In this document: in pieces, positions 1-9,717 of the stretch
Position numbering within the stretch: the first letter of the stretch is position 1
How the letters are laid out: each line of letters starts with the position of its first letter
NCBI GenBank assembly: GCA_039814575.1
Contig: JBCCAY010000005.1
Span: forward strand, 62,001 to 126,000
Source of the DNA: MED-G105 sp039814575
GTDB taxonomy: Bacteria; Pseudomonadota; Alphaproteobacteria; Caulobacterales; Parvularculaceae
Direction: 5' to 3'
Length of the DNA stretch: 64,000 nucleotides
Translations under genes and position numbers: made by a program
Notes under the pieces: generated by a model
Seen by the model: the letters and a program-made list of their open reading frames with translations, nothing else
The model's database searches: none
What the model was told of the DNA's origin: nothing

Positions 1-799
1 TGGGCTTCTCGCTGCCGGCTGCGGCGCTGATCGCCGCCAGGAACGCCGCCGTATCGCGCACGGTGCGGGACAGACACCCTTGCACTGACAATTCCAAGGG
101 CGGCCCATCGCCGAGCCGTCCGCTTGGCAACCGCCCGCGCGTGCTTTTCAGGCCCACAAGGCCGCAATTCGACGCCGGAATGCGAATCGAGCCTGCTCCG
201 TCGCTGGCATGGGCGATGGGCGTGACGCCAGCAGCGACGAGCGCCGCCGCCCCGCCCGACGATCCGCCAGCGGAATGGTTTAGATTCCACGGATTGCGCG
301 TCGGGCCATGGCTTAAGGGCTCCGTCGTCGCCGTGATGCCGAGTTCAGGCGTCGCGCTTTTGCCGATGCTGATGAAGCCCGACGCCAAATAGGCGTCAGC
401 GAACGCCGATTGGCGCTCCGCCACATAGCCTTTAAAAGCGCGTGACCCATAATGGGTGGGCTGACCGATGACGTCAGTTAAATCTTTCACGAAAGACGGC
501 ACGCCGCCGAACGGGCCGGCGCGCCCTTCCGCCGCGGCCGAGCGTGCGGAATCGAATGTATCCGCGACAAGGGCGTTGATCGCCGGATTGACGGTTTTCG
601 CTCGGTCGATCGCCGCCGAGACCGCTTCCACCGCGGTTAAATCGCCGGACTTTATCCGCGCCGCCGTCTCAACGCCGTCAATCCAATCGTCGCCCGTCAC
701 AGGGGCACGCGCACCGCCGCAAGACGCCATTGTCAAAAATGCGCTGGCGCCGGCGCTGCTCTTCAGAAGGCCGCGACGCGACAGGGTTCGACTGGACAT
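1..799 (-). CDS. Amidase-signature family hydrolase, 3' end outside window
   Basis: Hydrolyses an amide bond by the Ser-cisSer-Lys mechanism of the amidase signature family; the substrate is unknown. The 266 residues present hold Lys105 (SFVKDL), a GGSSGG loop with Ser180, and a DGAGSIRIPA motif with Ser204. The 75 and 24 residue spacings match the catalytic triad of fatty acid amide hydrolase (142/217/241). The N-terminus has an SRRGLLK twin-arginine motif, a hydrophobic stretch and a Cys at residue 27 (MASC), suggesting Tat export and possibly lipidation. The ATG start at 799 gives this signal peptide directly and has GGGAGAG upstream. The C-terminal half lies beyond position 1, so an intact 3' end cannot be confirmed. 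Confidence 0.88.
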   Translation of the reverse strand, partial: MSSRTLSRRGLLKSSAGASAFLTMASCGGARAPVTGDDWIDGVETAARIKSGDLTAVEAVSAAIDRAKTVNPAINALVADTFDSARSAAAEGRAGPFGGVPSFVKDLTDVIGQPTHYGSRAFKGYVAERQSAFADAYLASGFISIGKSATPELGITATTEPLSHGPTRNPWNLNHSAGGSSGGAAALVAAGVTPIAHASDGAGSIRIPASNCGLVGLKSTRGRLPSGRLGDGPPLELSVQGCLSRTVRDTAAFLAAISAAAGSEKP

Positions 800-907
800 G
801 GAACGCTCTCCCTCAAACACAAATTCGGAAACCGCTTGCATGAAGCGCGATCAGTCCGTCGAACGCAACCCTTCTTGGCGCCCCAAACGTCTGCCGCGTT
901 AGGCGGC

Positions 908-3010
908 CTAAGCAAACAGCCGGCGCACGCGGCCAAGCGCCATGAGAGGAAAATAGTGCCTGTAGAGATTATAGTTGATCATGAACGCCCGCGACAGCTC
1001 AGGGCCTTGCTTCAAACGCTCCTCCAACAAGGGATCGCCGAGCTTGATTGTCTGGCCGACGCCATAGCCCGGAAAGCCCGTGCCGGTGTATTCAGGCTCA
1101 TCCCATGTGCCGTCGGGTTTCTGGCGTTCGATTAAGAACTGCACGCCGTCGGCCATGGCCTTCTCATCATTAGCGCGCCCCGCGGCGGCAAGCCCCATCA
1201 ACGCCCAAGCTGTTTGTGAAGCAGTGGAGACGCCGCGCCCCTTCATAGCCACGTCCATGTAAGAAGCGCACGATTCGCCCCACCCGCCGTCATCGTTTTG
1301 GCGTGCGGTCAGCCAATCGCAGGCGCGCCCGACATAGGCCGCGGACATGTCCTCGCCGATCGCCTCTAAGGCCGGCAAGACAGCTCCCGTGCCGTAAATA
1401 TAATTGACGCCCCACCGCCCGAACCAGGCGCCGTCCTCTTCTTGCTCGGCGAGCATGTAGGCAAGGCCGCGCGCGACGTTCGGGTGCGTTTTGTTGAAGC
1501 CGAGCTTGCCGAACGCTTCGATGACATGGGCCGTGACGTCGACGCTCGGCGGGTCGAGCGCCTCGCCGAAATCGCAAAACGGAATTTTGGTGAGGATTTT
1601 CTTATCATTATCCTTGTCGAAAGCGCCCCAGCCGCCGTTTTGGCTTTGCATGCCGATAAGCCAGTTAACGCCGCGCTCTACTGACTTATCGATGCCCTTC
1701 TCTTTCCATTCGGGCGCATGTCTGAACGGCGATAAAGCAATCAACGCTACGGCCGTATCGTCCGTATCTGGATAGAAGTAATTTTTATACTCAAACGCCC
1801 AGCCGCCAGGCTCCGTGTGCGGTGCTTTGTTTTTCCAATCGCCGGGCCGTAAGACTTGTTGGCTCAAGACCCAATCGACGGCTTTGGCAGTTTCTTGCGG
1901 GTAGGTTTCATCGGCCTTGGAATCATCAAAGGCGAGCAGCGTTAAGACAGTGTCCCATACCGGACTGACGCAAGCTTGAACCCACGTCGCATCGCCGATC
2001 TCGACTTTCCATTTTGGATCATCAAGCGCAGCGAGCCCCCTAGCGACGACCGGGTGGTCAATCGCGTAACCTTCGGAAAAGAGCGCCATTAGCGAGTAAA
2101 TCCAGGGCGGCTGAATGCCGCCCCATACGCCGTCGGCGTCTTGGTGCTGAATAATCCATTCAAGGGAGCGCTTCACAGACCCGTTGCGAATGGCGTTGAA
2201 GCCAATGCGCTCGCCAAACGTCTGCCCGGCATGGAGAACCTTATCGGCGCCGCGAAAAAACCCGTCCCAGAAATCGGCGCCGGGTTTCGGCGGCAAGGCG
2301 TAATCAAACGCCGCACGGCCCTCCGGAAACAAAGCATCAAGACGGCGTTCCACTGGCAAGGCCCGCACCGGGCGGCGGGCGGAGAGCACGGCGATGGGCA
2401 TCAAGGTGGCGCGCGCCCATTGGGCGAAATTATAGATCGAAAACGGGAACCAGGTGGGGAAGTGAATGACTTCCGGCGGCACGTTCGGCGTTTTCGTCCA
2501 CGGCCATTCGCCGACGAGCGCTAACCAATAGCGCGTGAAAACGCGAATGTTCCGTAAGCCGCCTTTCGAGGCGATCCAGTCGCTCGCCTTTTTCATATGC
2601 GGCGCATCGGGCGAATCGCCGACGGAACGCAGCGCCGCATAGGCCTCAACGGTCGTATTAATGTCGCCTGCGGGCGCGTCGTGATAGATGTCCCAGGAGC
2701 CGTCCTCGCGTTGGTCGGCGCGTAAGGCCGCGGCGAGGCGTTCTCTCAAAGGGTGGTCATCGAGTTCCAAGAACCACAGCGCGAGGCACCATTGGGCCTC
2801 CATGCAGGCGTTCGATTCAAGGCGGCCGACCCAATAACCGTCGGTTTTTTGCTCCGTCGCGAGCCACGCCGCGGCGCCGTCGATCGCGCCCTTTAGCTGA
2901 GCATCGAAATTTCCCGACGATGAGGGGTTCGCCGAGGATTCCTCGCCACCGACGCCTTTATTCGCGACGCCTTCATTTTCGAAAGTCGAAGCCCCGCGAT
3001 CAGTTGACAC
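908..3010 (-). CDS. shc: Squalene-hopene cyclase
   Basis: Cyclises squalene to hopene and hopanol, the committed step of hopanoid synthesis, as a monotopic inner-membrane enzyme. The 700-residue length is normal for the family. The catalytic DxDD motif is present as DTDDTA at about residues 415-420. QW-type repeats recur through the protein (QEDGSW, QDADGVW, QNGGWGAF, EEDGAWFGRWG, QNDDGGWGE, QKPDGTW). The start is a GTG at 3010 with GAGGGAG about 9 bases upstream; the first ~35 residues are Ser/Gly-rich and poorly conserved, so a slightly later start is possible. No hpn genes for hopanoid elaboration sit beside it, and ilvD upstream on the same strand is probably a separate unit. Confidence 0.96.
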   Translation of the reverse strand: MSTDRGASTFENEGVANKGVGGEESSANPSSSGNFDAQLKGAIDGAAAWLATEQKTDGYWVGRLESNACMEAQWCLALWFLELDDHPLRERLAAALRADQREDGSWDIYHDAPAGDINTTVEAYAALRSVGDSPDAPHMKKASDWIASKGGLRNIRVFTRYWLALVGEWPWTKTPNVPPEVIHFPTWFPFSIYNFAQWARATLMPIAVLSARRPVRALPVERRLDALFPEGRAAFDYALPPKPGADFWDGFFRGADKVLHAGQTFGERIGFNAIRNGSVKRSLEWIIQHQDADGVWGGIQPPWIYSLMALFSEGYAIDHPVVARGLAALDDPKWKVEIGDATWVQACVSPVWDTVLTLLAFDDSKADETYPQETAKAVDWVLSQQVLRPGDWKNKAPHTEPGGWAFEYKNYFYPDTDDTAVALIALSPFRHAPEWKEKGIDKSVERGVNWLIGMQSQNGGWGAFDKDNDKKILTKIPFCDFGEALDPPSVDVTAHVIEAFGKLGFNKTHPNVARGLAYMLAEQEEDGAWFGRWGVNYIYGTGAVLPALEAIGEDMSAAYVGRACDWLTARQNDDGGWGESCASYMDVAMKGRGVSTASQTAWALMGLAAAGRANDEKAMADGVQFLIERQKPDGTWDEPEYTGTGFPGYGVGQTIKLGDPLLEERLKQGPELSRAFMINYNLYRHYFPLMALGRVRRLFA

Positions 3011-3114
3011 CGCTGACGCTCCCTCAATCTCGCGCTTAACGCAGCAAAACTAGTCGCCAAGGGCGAGACGCACAAGCGCCATGCGCCGCGCCCTCATGCC
3101 GGACTGTTTCGACG

Positions 3115-4827
3115 TTAAATATCCGCATAGACATGTTTCTCAGCGCTGGCGCCCGGATGGGTGCACGCGCCTAGATGCGCCGGCCCGACGGTTTTGGCGA
3201 ACTTATGAAGCGCGCCCGTCGCGTAAGCGTTCTCTTTCGGCTTGAAGGCCGCGCGCCGGCGCTCCATTTCCGCGTCGTCAACAACAAGGTCGATCGTTCC
3301 CGCATCCGCGTCGATGATGATTTTGTCGCCATCCTCAACAAGGCCGATCGGCCCGCCATCAGAGGCTTCCGGGCCCACATGGCCAACGCAAAAGCCGCGC
3401 GTCGCGCCGGAGAAGCGTCCGTCGGTGACGAGCGCCACTTTCTCGCCCATACCTTGGCCGTAGAGCGCCGCCGTCGTCGCCAACATTTCGCGCATGCCGG
3501 GCCCGCCTTTCGGGCCTTCATAGCGGATGATGAGAACATCGCCTTCTTTATAGGCGCGCTCTTCCACCGCTTTGTAGCAGGCGTCTTCGCCGTCAAAGAC
3601 ACGGGCGACGCCTTCAAAGCGCAAATTCTTCATGCCGGCGATTTTGACGATGCCGCCAAGCGGCGCCAGCGAGCCTTTCAAGGCGACGACGCCGCCCGTC
3701 TCCGACAAGGGATTCGTCACCGGATAAATGACCTTTTGGTCGGTGTTGAATTCAACGCCCTCAAGGTTCTCCGCGAGCGTCTTGCCGGTGACGGTCATGC
3801 AATCGCCATTGATATAGCCGCCGTCGAGCATGGTCCGTAAGAGAACGGGCATACCGCCGGCCTCAGCCATGTCCTTCGCCACATAGCGCCCGCCGGGCTT
3901 CAGGTCAGCGAGATAGGGCGTTTTACGGAAGACATCGGCGACGTCTTCCAAAGAAAATTCGATGCCCGCCTCGTTCGCCATGGCCGGCAGGTGCAGGCCG
4001 GCGTTCGTCGAGCCGCCCGTGGCCGCGACGACGGCGGCGGCGTTCTTAAAGGCTTCAAGCGTACAAATGTCGCGCGGACGCAGGTTCCTGTCGATAAGTC
4101 CCATCACCGCTTCCCCGGCGGAGCGCGCATAGGCGTCACGGCCCTCATTCGGGGCCGGCAATGCGCCGGAGAACGGCAGCGCAAGGCCGATCGCCTCAGC
4201 AACGCAAGCCATGGTGTTCGCCGTGAATTGACCGCCGCAGGCGCCGGCCGTCGGGCACGCGACCCGCTCTAGGTCGCGGACTTCCGCTTCATCAACCTGG
4301 CCGGCGGAGTGCTTGCCGACGATCTCAAAAACATCGAGCACCGTGACGTCGCGGCCCTTCCAACAGCCCGGCATGATAGAGCCGCCATAGAAGAAGACGC
4401 TCGGCACATTGAGGCGCAGCATCGCCATCATCATACCCGGCAGGGATTTGTCGCAGCCGGCGAGGCCCACCAGCGCGTCATAGCAGTGACCGCGCATGGT
4501 AAGCTCGACGCTGTCGGCGATGACTTCCCGCGAGACGAGCGAGGAGCGCATGCCCTCATGGCCCATGGCGATGCCGTCGGTGACGGTGATCGTGCAAAAC
4601 TCAAACGGCGTGCCTTCGGCGGCTTTGACGCCTTCTTTCACGGCCTGCGCCTGGCGCATCAGCGAGATATTGCATGGCGCGGCTTCGTTCCAGCAGGAGG
4701 CGACGCCCACAAACGGCTTCTCGATGTCCGCTTCTTCGAGTCCCATTGCGTAATAATATGAGCGTTGCGGCGCTTTGGCCGGCCCCACGGAAACGTGTCG
4801 CGAGGGGAGCCTCGATTTGTCAGCCAT
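3115..4827 (-). CDS. ilvD: Dihydroxy-acid dehydratase
   Basis: Dehydrates 2,3-dihydroxy-isovalerate and 2,3-dihydroxy-3-methylvalerate to the 2-keto acids that precede valine, leucine and isoleucine; a cytosolic Fe-S enzyme. The three family cysteine motifs are visible: SCWNEAAPC near residue 45-50, LAGCDKSLPG near 120, and CPTAGACGGQFTANTM near 190. At 570 residues it belongs to the shorter IlvD/Edd subgroup rather than the ~616-residue E. coli form. The ATG at 4827 is preceded by AAGGAA. Related sugar-acid dehydratases share the motifs, but the overall sequence and the conserved FFYGGSIMPGCW block favour the amino-acid enzyme. Confidence 0.95.
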   Translation of the reverse strand: MADKSRLPSRHVSVGPAKAPQRSYYYAMGLEEADIEKPFVGVASCWNEAAPCNISLMRQAQAVKEGVKAAEGTPFEFCTITVTDGIAMGHEGMRSSLVSREVIADSVELTMRGHCYDALVGLAGCDKSLPGMMMAMLRLNVPSVFFYGGSIMPGCWKGRDVTVLDVFEIVGKHSAGQVDEAEVRDLERVACPTAGACGGQFTANTMACVAEAIGLALPFSGALPAPNEGRDAYARSAGEAVMGLIDRNLRPRDICTLEAFKNAAAVVAATGGSTNAGLHLPAMANEAGIEFSLEDVADVFRKTPYLADLKPGGRYVAKDMAEAGGMPVLLRTMLDGGYINGDCMTVTGKTLAENLEGVEFNTDQKVIYPVTNPLSETGGVVALKGSLAPLGGIVKIAGMKNLRFEGVARVFDGEDACYKAVEERAYKEGDVLIIRYEGPKGGPGMREMLATTAALYGQGMGEKVALVTDGRFSGATRGFCVGHVGPEASDGGPIGLVEDGDKIIIDADAGTIDLVVDDAEMERRRAAFKPKENAYATGALHKFAKTVGPAHLGACTHPGASAEKHVYADI

Positions 4828-4955
4828 GACGGGTTCCTTGCGGTAAAAACAAAGGTTTAGCCCCCTGCACTAGACGCCCGGCGCAAGCGCCGTCAATGGG
4901 CCGCAGGCTCGGAAAACGCCGCCCGTGTTAAGTGTCGCGGTCGGTCGCTTTATTC

Positions 4956-5441
4956 TTACCGGGCCACGAAGCGCCCAATCGAGCGGTCTTTCACGACCGA
5001 ACCCGCCGTAAAAACCGCGCCGTTCATGGCGATGTAAACGCCCGGCGCTTGTAATTGCGCCGCTGCGGCGGCGAACCCGATATTAAAGATAGCGTCCGTG
5101 GCGCGCAGGCGCGCCGGCTGCATCGCGCCTGTTAAGACGATCGTCTTTTCCGAAATATCAGTCAGACGCTCAGCCGTCTCGACCATTGTGTCCGTGCCAT
5201 GGGTGATCAAAACAGACGTCGCTGGGCTTACCGAAACGGCGGCGCGGATGGCGTCGCGATCGGCGTCCGTGATCTCCAGGCTGTCTTTTTTCATCAATTG
5301 GGTGACGTCATAGGAAAAACCGACATTCGCCTCGCGCAATACCGCGTCGACGACGGTATCGCCAACCTGAAAAGCGCTAAGAGCGTCGAAATAAACTTTA
5401 TCGATCGTCCCGCCGGTCGTGAAAATATGAAGATCGGCCAT
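4956..5441 (-). CDS. Short asparaginase-like (N-terminal domain only) protein
   Basis: The 161 residues cover just the N-terminal catalytic domain of L-asparaginases. The first-threonine motif TTGGTID is near residue 8, and THGTDTM in the middle supplies the second Thr and Asp of the active site. A normal bacterial L-asparaginase has ~330 residues and completes its active site with a C-terminal domain that is absent here. The frame closes with a normal stop and there is no remnant of the second domain downstream, so it looks like a genuine short protein, not a frameshift. The ATG at 5441 has AGGGAGAGG 5-8 bases upstream. Whether it hydrolyses asparagine or only binds a ligand is not clear. 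Confidence 0.8.
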   Translation of the reverse strand: MADLHIFTTGGTIDKVYFDALSAFQVGDTVVDAVLREANVGFSYDVTQLMKKDSLEITDADRDAIRAAVSVSPATSVLITHGTDTMVETAERLTDISEKTIVLTGAMQPARLRATDAIFNIGFAAAAAQLQAPGVYIAMNGAVFTAGSVVKDRSIGRFVAR

Positions 5442-5563
5442 CGCCGGACCTCTCCCTAGAGAGTGAAAAGCAAACGCTCGCTTATCGCAGCTGAAAGAGA
5501 TTGTCAGCAACGACGCGTCGCGGCAGGCTTTGCGACCAACATTTGATCAGCACGAAACGCTTC
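5442..5563. promoter_or_regulatory. Divergent promoter region, asparaginase-like gene / galactoside operon
   Basis: This 122-base gap separates two divergently transcribed units and must hold both promoters. No confident -35/-10 pair or strong operator palindrome is visible. An alternative upstream in-frame start for the alpha-galactosidase would occupy part of it. Confidence 0.4.
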
Positions 5564-7627
5564 ATGTCTCTTTACACGCTGCGCACCGATCTTACGCTTT
5601 TCGCCGTCGCAGCCGACGCCGGGCCGCCGCGTTTGGTGCATTTCGGCGCGGCCTTACCCGATGAAGCATTAGACGACGCACCGCCGGCCATGCTGCCGGC
5701 AGCACCCGACAAACGTGTTGAAAACCGGCTTTTCCCGTTATTGGGAGACGGGTTTTTCGGCGAGCCTGCGCTCCTCGCCTGGCGCGAGGGCGCTGGGCAT
5801 GTCTTTAGTTTCAACTTACACAGTGCGTCACACGAGGACGACACCCTATCACTCGACTATCGCGACGCCGGCGCGGGATTACACCTTACCCTGAATTTCC
5901 GTATCATTGCTGACGCTGGTTTCGCCGCGCGGGCAAAGCTCTCGAACGCCGGGACAACGCCGCTTTTCGTGCAGCGCCTAAACGCCTTGACATTACCGCT
6001 ACCCGCTTGGGCGACGACCATAGACGCCACGTTTGGCGGTTGGAGCAGCGAAGGACATGCCGTCAGGCTGCCGCTCAGCGCTGGCAAGTTCGCACGCAAC
6101 AGCCGAACAGGAAAACCAGGCTTCGACGGCGGACCGACACTTATTCTATGCGAGCACGATACGAATGAAACCAATGGACGCGCCATCGGCGTCGCCCTCG
6201 CCCACTCAGGAAACTTTGAAGTCGCCGCTGAACGGTTCGCCGACGGCGGCGCGCAAGCCTATGCCGCAGAATGGTTCGTACCCGGTGAAAAAGTGCTCGC
6301 CCCCGGCGAATCCTATGAAACGCCGGAAGCGCTTTTCGCATACAGCGACAATGGCCTCTCCGCGCTTAGCGACGCCTTCCACGCCATCGCCCGCGCGCAA
6401 GCGCCGCAAACACGCCGCGATCGACCTGTCCAATTGAACAGCTGGGAAGCTGTCTATTTCAATATCAACGAGCGCGAGGCGATGCGCCTCGCTGACGAAG
6501 CCGCTGCGATTGGCGCAGAACGGTTCGTGCTCGATGACGGCTGGTTCAAAGGACGGACCGGCCCCGTCGCGGGGCTTGGCGACTGGACGCCCGACCCGGC
6601 GAAATTTCCGAACGACTTGCGACCGCTCGCTGAGTACGTCCGTTCAAAGAATATGGAATTCGGCCTTTGGATCGAAGCGGAGATGGTCAACCCCGACAGC
6701 GATCTTTATCGCGCCCATCCGGGCTGGGTGCTTAGAACCAGCGACGACGCGCCACCCACCGGGCGTGAGCAATTAGTTCTCGACCTCACAAATGCGGACG
6801 TCCGCACCTATCTTGAAACGGCTATCGACAAACTTCTTACCGACGCCCCCATCTCTTATTTGAAATGGGATCATAACCGCGATCTTTATCCGGACGTTTC
6901 CAACGGACGCGCCGTCGCCAGCGCCCAAACAGCCGGCTTTTACGCCCTCCTCGACGCGGTCCGCACCAAGCATCCAGACGTTTCTATTGAATCCTGCGCC
7001 AGCGGCGGCGGACGGATTGATTTCGGCGTCCTATCGCGCGCCGATCGGTTTTGGACGAGCGACGCCACCGACCCTTACGACCGCGCGCGCATCCAAAGAC
7101 GGGCGAGCCATTTCTTCCCGCCGGAGCTGCTCGGCGCCCATGTAGGACCAAGCCCAAACCATTGGACAGGTCGACAAACGACAATGGATTTTCGTTGCCA
7201 TACGGCGTTTTTCGGCCATTTCGGCGTGGAGCTCGATCCACGCGATTTAAACGACGAAGACAGAAAAACACTTACCGGCGCGATCGCTCTCTATAAAGAG
7301 ATACGTTCCGTTCTCGTGGACGGACGCCATCGCCGCTGTGACGCGCACGAGCCCGGCCTCGATGTTCAGTATATTCTAAGCTCTGACGACCAGTGCGCCT
7401 TAGTGCGCGTTTTAAGGCTCGAAACACCGCAAAGGTTACAGCCCGAACACGTAATGATACCCGGCTTGCCGGACAGTGAATGGTCCGTCAGCGAGGCTAA
7501 CTTCAAGCAAGGTCAGTTTACTCAATTAAACGTTACGGAAACAAAGGCGCTTAGCGCGCGCGGCATGGATTTCGCGCCGCGCCAAGCGCTGTCGGGCCGC
7601 TTTTTCAAATTGGAGCGCACATTGTGA
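5564..7627 (+). CDS. Alpha-galactosidase, glycoside hydrolase family 36
   Basis: Releases terminal alpha-galactose from oligosaccharides such as melibiose or raffinose with retention of configuration. GH36 landmarks are visible: FVLDDGWF, GLWIEAEMVNPDSDL, the nucleophile motif LKWDHNRD (Asp about residue 436), ESCASGGGRIDFG, and SDATDP with the likely acid/base Asp near residue 500. The protein is 687 residues, close to the usual ~700-730. There is no signal peptide, so it should be cytoplasmic and act on imported sugar. An upstream in-frame start at 5501 exists, but homology-like sequence begins at 5564 (MSLYTLR). It overlaps the next gene by 4 bases, indicating one operon with the GH42 enzyme and the symporter. 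Confidence 0.94.
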   Translation: MSLYTLRTDLTLFAVAADAGPPRLVHFGAALPDEALDDAPPAMLPAAPDKRVENRLFPLLGDGFFGEPALLAWREGAGHVFSFNLHSASHEDDTLSLDYRDAGAGLHLTLNFRIIADAGFAARAKLSNAGTTPLFVQRLNALTLPLPAWATTIDATFGGWSSEGHAVRLPLSAGKFARNSRTGKPGFDGGPTLILCEHDTNETNGRAIGVALAHSGNFEVAAERFADGGAQAYAAEWFVPGEKVLAPGESYETPEALFAYSDNGLSALSDAFHAIARAQAPQTRRDRPVQLNSWEAVYFNINEREAMRLADEAAAIGAERFVLDDGWFKGRTGPVAGLGDWTPDPAKFPNDLRPLAEYVRSKNMEFGLWIEAEMVNPDSDLYRAHPGWVLRTSDDAPPTGREQLVLDLTNADVRTYLETAIDKLLTDAPISYLKWDHNRDLYPDVSNGRAVASAQTAGFYALLDAVRTKHPDVSIESCASGGGRIDFGVLSRADRFWTSDATDPYDRARIQRRASHFFPPELLGAHVGPSPNHWTGRQTTMDFRCHTAFFGHFGVELDPRDLNDEDRKTLTGAIALYKEIRSVLVDGRHRRCDAHEPGLDVQYILSSDDQCALVRVLRLETPQRLQPEHVMIPGLPDSEWSVSEANFKQGQFTQLNVTETKALSARGMDFAPRQALSGRFFKLERTL

Positions 7628-9633
7628 GCCACCCCGAAAGACGACGTGCGCCGGCGCTCGGCGTTTGTTACTATCCGGAACATTGGCCGGAAAGCGAATG
7701 GTCGAGCGATGCACGCCGCATGAAAGAACTCGGCGTCACGCAGGTTCGCATTGGTGAATTCGCCTGGTCGCGTCTTGAACCGGCGCGCGACGCGTTCAAC
7801 TGGGAATGGCTCGACCGAGCGATCGATACGCTTAGCGCCGAGGACCTCGACATTATGCTCGGCACGCCGACCGCAACGCCGCCGAAATGGCTTGTCGACG
7901 AAGACCCGTCGATTTTGCCCTATGGTGCCGACGGTCGTCCGCGTGGGTTTGGCTCGCGTCGACATTATTGCTTTTCCTCTCGCGCATACCGCCGCGAAGC
8001 TGTCCGCATCACGACAGCGCTCGCTGAACGATATGGCCGGCACGAGGCCGTCAAAGCGTGGCAAACGGACAATGAATATGGCTGCCACGACACAGTACGC
8101 AGCTATTCGCCCGAAGCCGCGGCGGCGTTTCGAGGTTGGCTCTCCGAAAAATATGAAACCATCGACGCTTTAAACGAAGCATGGGGAGGCGTCTTCTGGA
8201 GCCAGGAATACGCTGATTTCAGCGCCGTCGACTTGCCGATGGGCGCGGTGACGGAACTGAACCCATCGCACCTTTTGGATTTTTACCGGTTTTCTTCTGA
8301 CCAAGTTGTTTCATTTAACCGTCTCATTACGGATAGTCTCCGCGAGCGCTCGCCGGGTCGAACGATCACGCACAACGCCATGGGCTTTTTCTATGACTTT
8401 GATGCGTTCGCTCTCGGCGATGATCTCGATTTCATGGGCTGGGACAGCTATCCCTTGGGCTTCCTCGACGTGGCGCCCTTCTCCGCGGACGACAAAGCGC
8501 GTTACATGCGCCAAGGCCATCCGGATTTCGCCGGCTTTCACCACGACCTTTATCGCGCGTGCGGCAAGGGACGATGGCAAGTCTTGGAGCAACAGCCGGG
8601 CCCCGTGAATTGGGCGCACCACAATCCGGCGCCGCTCGCCGGTATGCCAGCGCTTTGGGCGGTTGAAGCAGCGGCGCACGGGGCGGACGCCGTCAGCTAT
8701 TTTCGCTGGCGCCAAGCGCCCTTCGCCCAAGAACAAATGCATGCGGGTCTATTGCGACCGGACGGCGAAGACGGCCCCGCTTTCGCCGAAGCGGCTGCGG
8801 CGGAAGAGGTTTTTGAACGCCTACGGTCGATCGTTGACCCAGCCGGCAAACCAGCCGCGAATCCAACCAGTAGCGACGTCGCCCTTGTGTTTTCTTACGA
8901 AGCGCAATGGACCTTCGAAGCGCTGCCCCAGGGCGCCAACTGGTCTTATCCGCTTTTGTGCTTCGAATGGTACACGGCGATGCGTCGGTTCGGTCTTAAC
9001 ATTGATTTCGTCCGGCCCGGCGCCGATCTTTCCCCATACAAACTGGTTATTGTCCCTTCGCTGCCAATCCTTGACGAAGCGGCTGTCGCCGCATTCAAGG
9101 ACACTGACGGCGTCGTCTTATTCGGTCCGCGCACGGGCTCCAAATCTGTGACATGTCAGATACCGGCGAGTTTGCCGCCCGGCCCTTTGCAAACCCTCCT
9201 GCCCATCAAAGTCGTCCAGGCCGAGAGCCTGCCGGATGCGCATATTGAGACGGGACGCTTCAACGGCGCCGCGGTGAGCGCCTGTCGCTGGTTTGACCAT
9301 GTCGAAACACCGCTCATGCCGATTGCAAAAACAGACGATGGCGCCGGACTATTATATCCTCATCAGAACTACTATTACCTGGCAAGCGTTCCTGACCCGT
9401 TCTTTCTCGGCGCCCTCGTCCATCATTTGTGCGCCGTCGCAGACATCGAAACCGTTCTAACGCCGCCGGATTTACGTATCCGCCATATGGCGGGCCTCAG
9501 CCTGGCGGTAAATTACGGACCGGAAACCGTTTCATTGCCCGATGCGCTGCAACCCGAAACGCTGGACTTTATCGTTGGATCAGCGACACTAAAGCCCGCG
9601 AGCTTCGCCCTATGGCGCAGCATAAAGAAATAA
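7624..9633 (+). CDS. Beta-galactosidase, glycoside hydrolase family 42
   Basis: Hydrolyses terminal beta-galactosides in the cytoplasm. The typical N-terminus GVCYYPEHWPESEW opens the TIM barrel. The acid/base Glu151 lies in QTDNEYG and the nucleophile Glu322 in LEQQPGPVNW; their 171-residue separation equals that of the characterised Thermus GH42 enzyme (141/312). A trimerisation-type and C-terminal beta domain follow, for 669 residues in total. The start is GTG at 7624, giving a GTGA overlap with the alpha-galactosidase stop. Co-occurrence with GH36 and a sodium:solute symporter suggests use of mixed galacto-oligosaccharides, such as plant or algal material or galactolipid headgroups. Confidence 0.95.
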   Translation: MSHPERRRAPALGVCYYPEHWPESEWSSDARRMKELGVTQVRIGEFAWSRLEPARDAFNWEWLDRAIDTLSAEDLDIMLGTPTATPPKWLVDEDPSILPYGADGRPRGFGSRRHYCFSSRAYRREAVRITTALAERYGRHEAVKAWQTDNEYGCHDTVRSYSPEAAAAFRGWLSEKYETIDALNEAWGGVFWSQEYADFSAVDLPMGAVTELNPSHLLDFYRFSSDQVVSFNRLITDSLRERSPGRTITHNAMGFFYDFDAFALGDDLDFMGWDSYPLGFLDVAPFSADDKARYMRQGHPDFAGFHHDLYRACGKGRWQVLEQQPGPVNWAHHNPAPLAGMPALWAVEAAAHGADAVSYFRWRQAPFAQEQMHAGLLRPDGEDGPAFAEAAAAEEVFERLRSIVDPAGKPAANPTSSDVALVFSYEAQWTFEALPQGANWSYPLLCFEWYTAMRRFGLNIDFVRPGADLSPYKLVIVPSLPILDEAAVAAFKDTDGVVLFGPRTGSKSVTCQIPASLPPGPLQTLLPIKVVQAESLPDAHIETGRFNGAAVSACRWFDHVETPLMPIAKTDDGAGLLYPHQNYYYLASVPDPFFLGALVHHLCAVADIETVLTPPDLRIRHMAGLSLAVNYGPETVSLPDALQPETLDFIVGSATLKPASFALWRSIKK

Positions 9634-9717
9634 AGCGTACGGGAAATAAAAAATGCGGGCACGTCTTCATAAGAAGGCGAAGCATCGTTCATCAGAAAAA
9701 CGTTGAGGGGAAATCCA

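Noticed and set aside
3010..3115. shc and ilvD as one operon
   Set aside because: They share a strand with a 105-base gap but have unrelated functions and no overlap; co-transcription cannot be claimed.
3175..3840. Long open frame on plus, opposite ilvD
   Set aside because: It lies wholly inside the ilvD gene, is Arg/Ala-rich and has no ribosome site; it is a shadow of a GC-rich gene.
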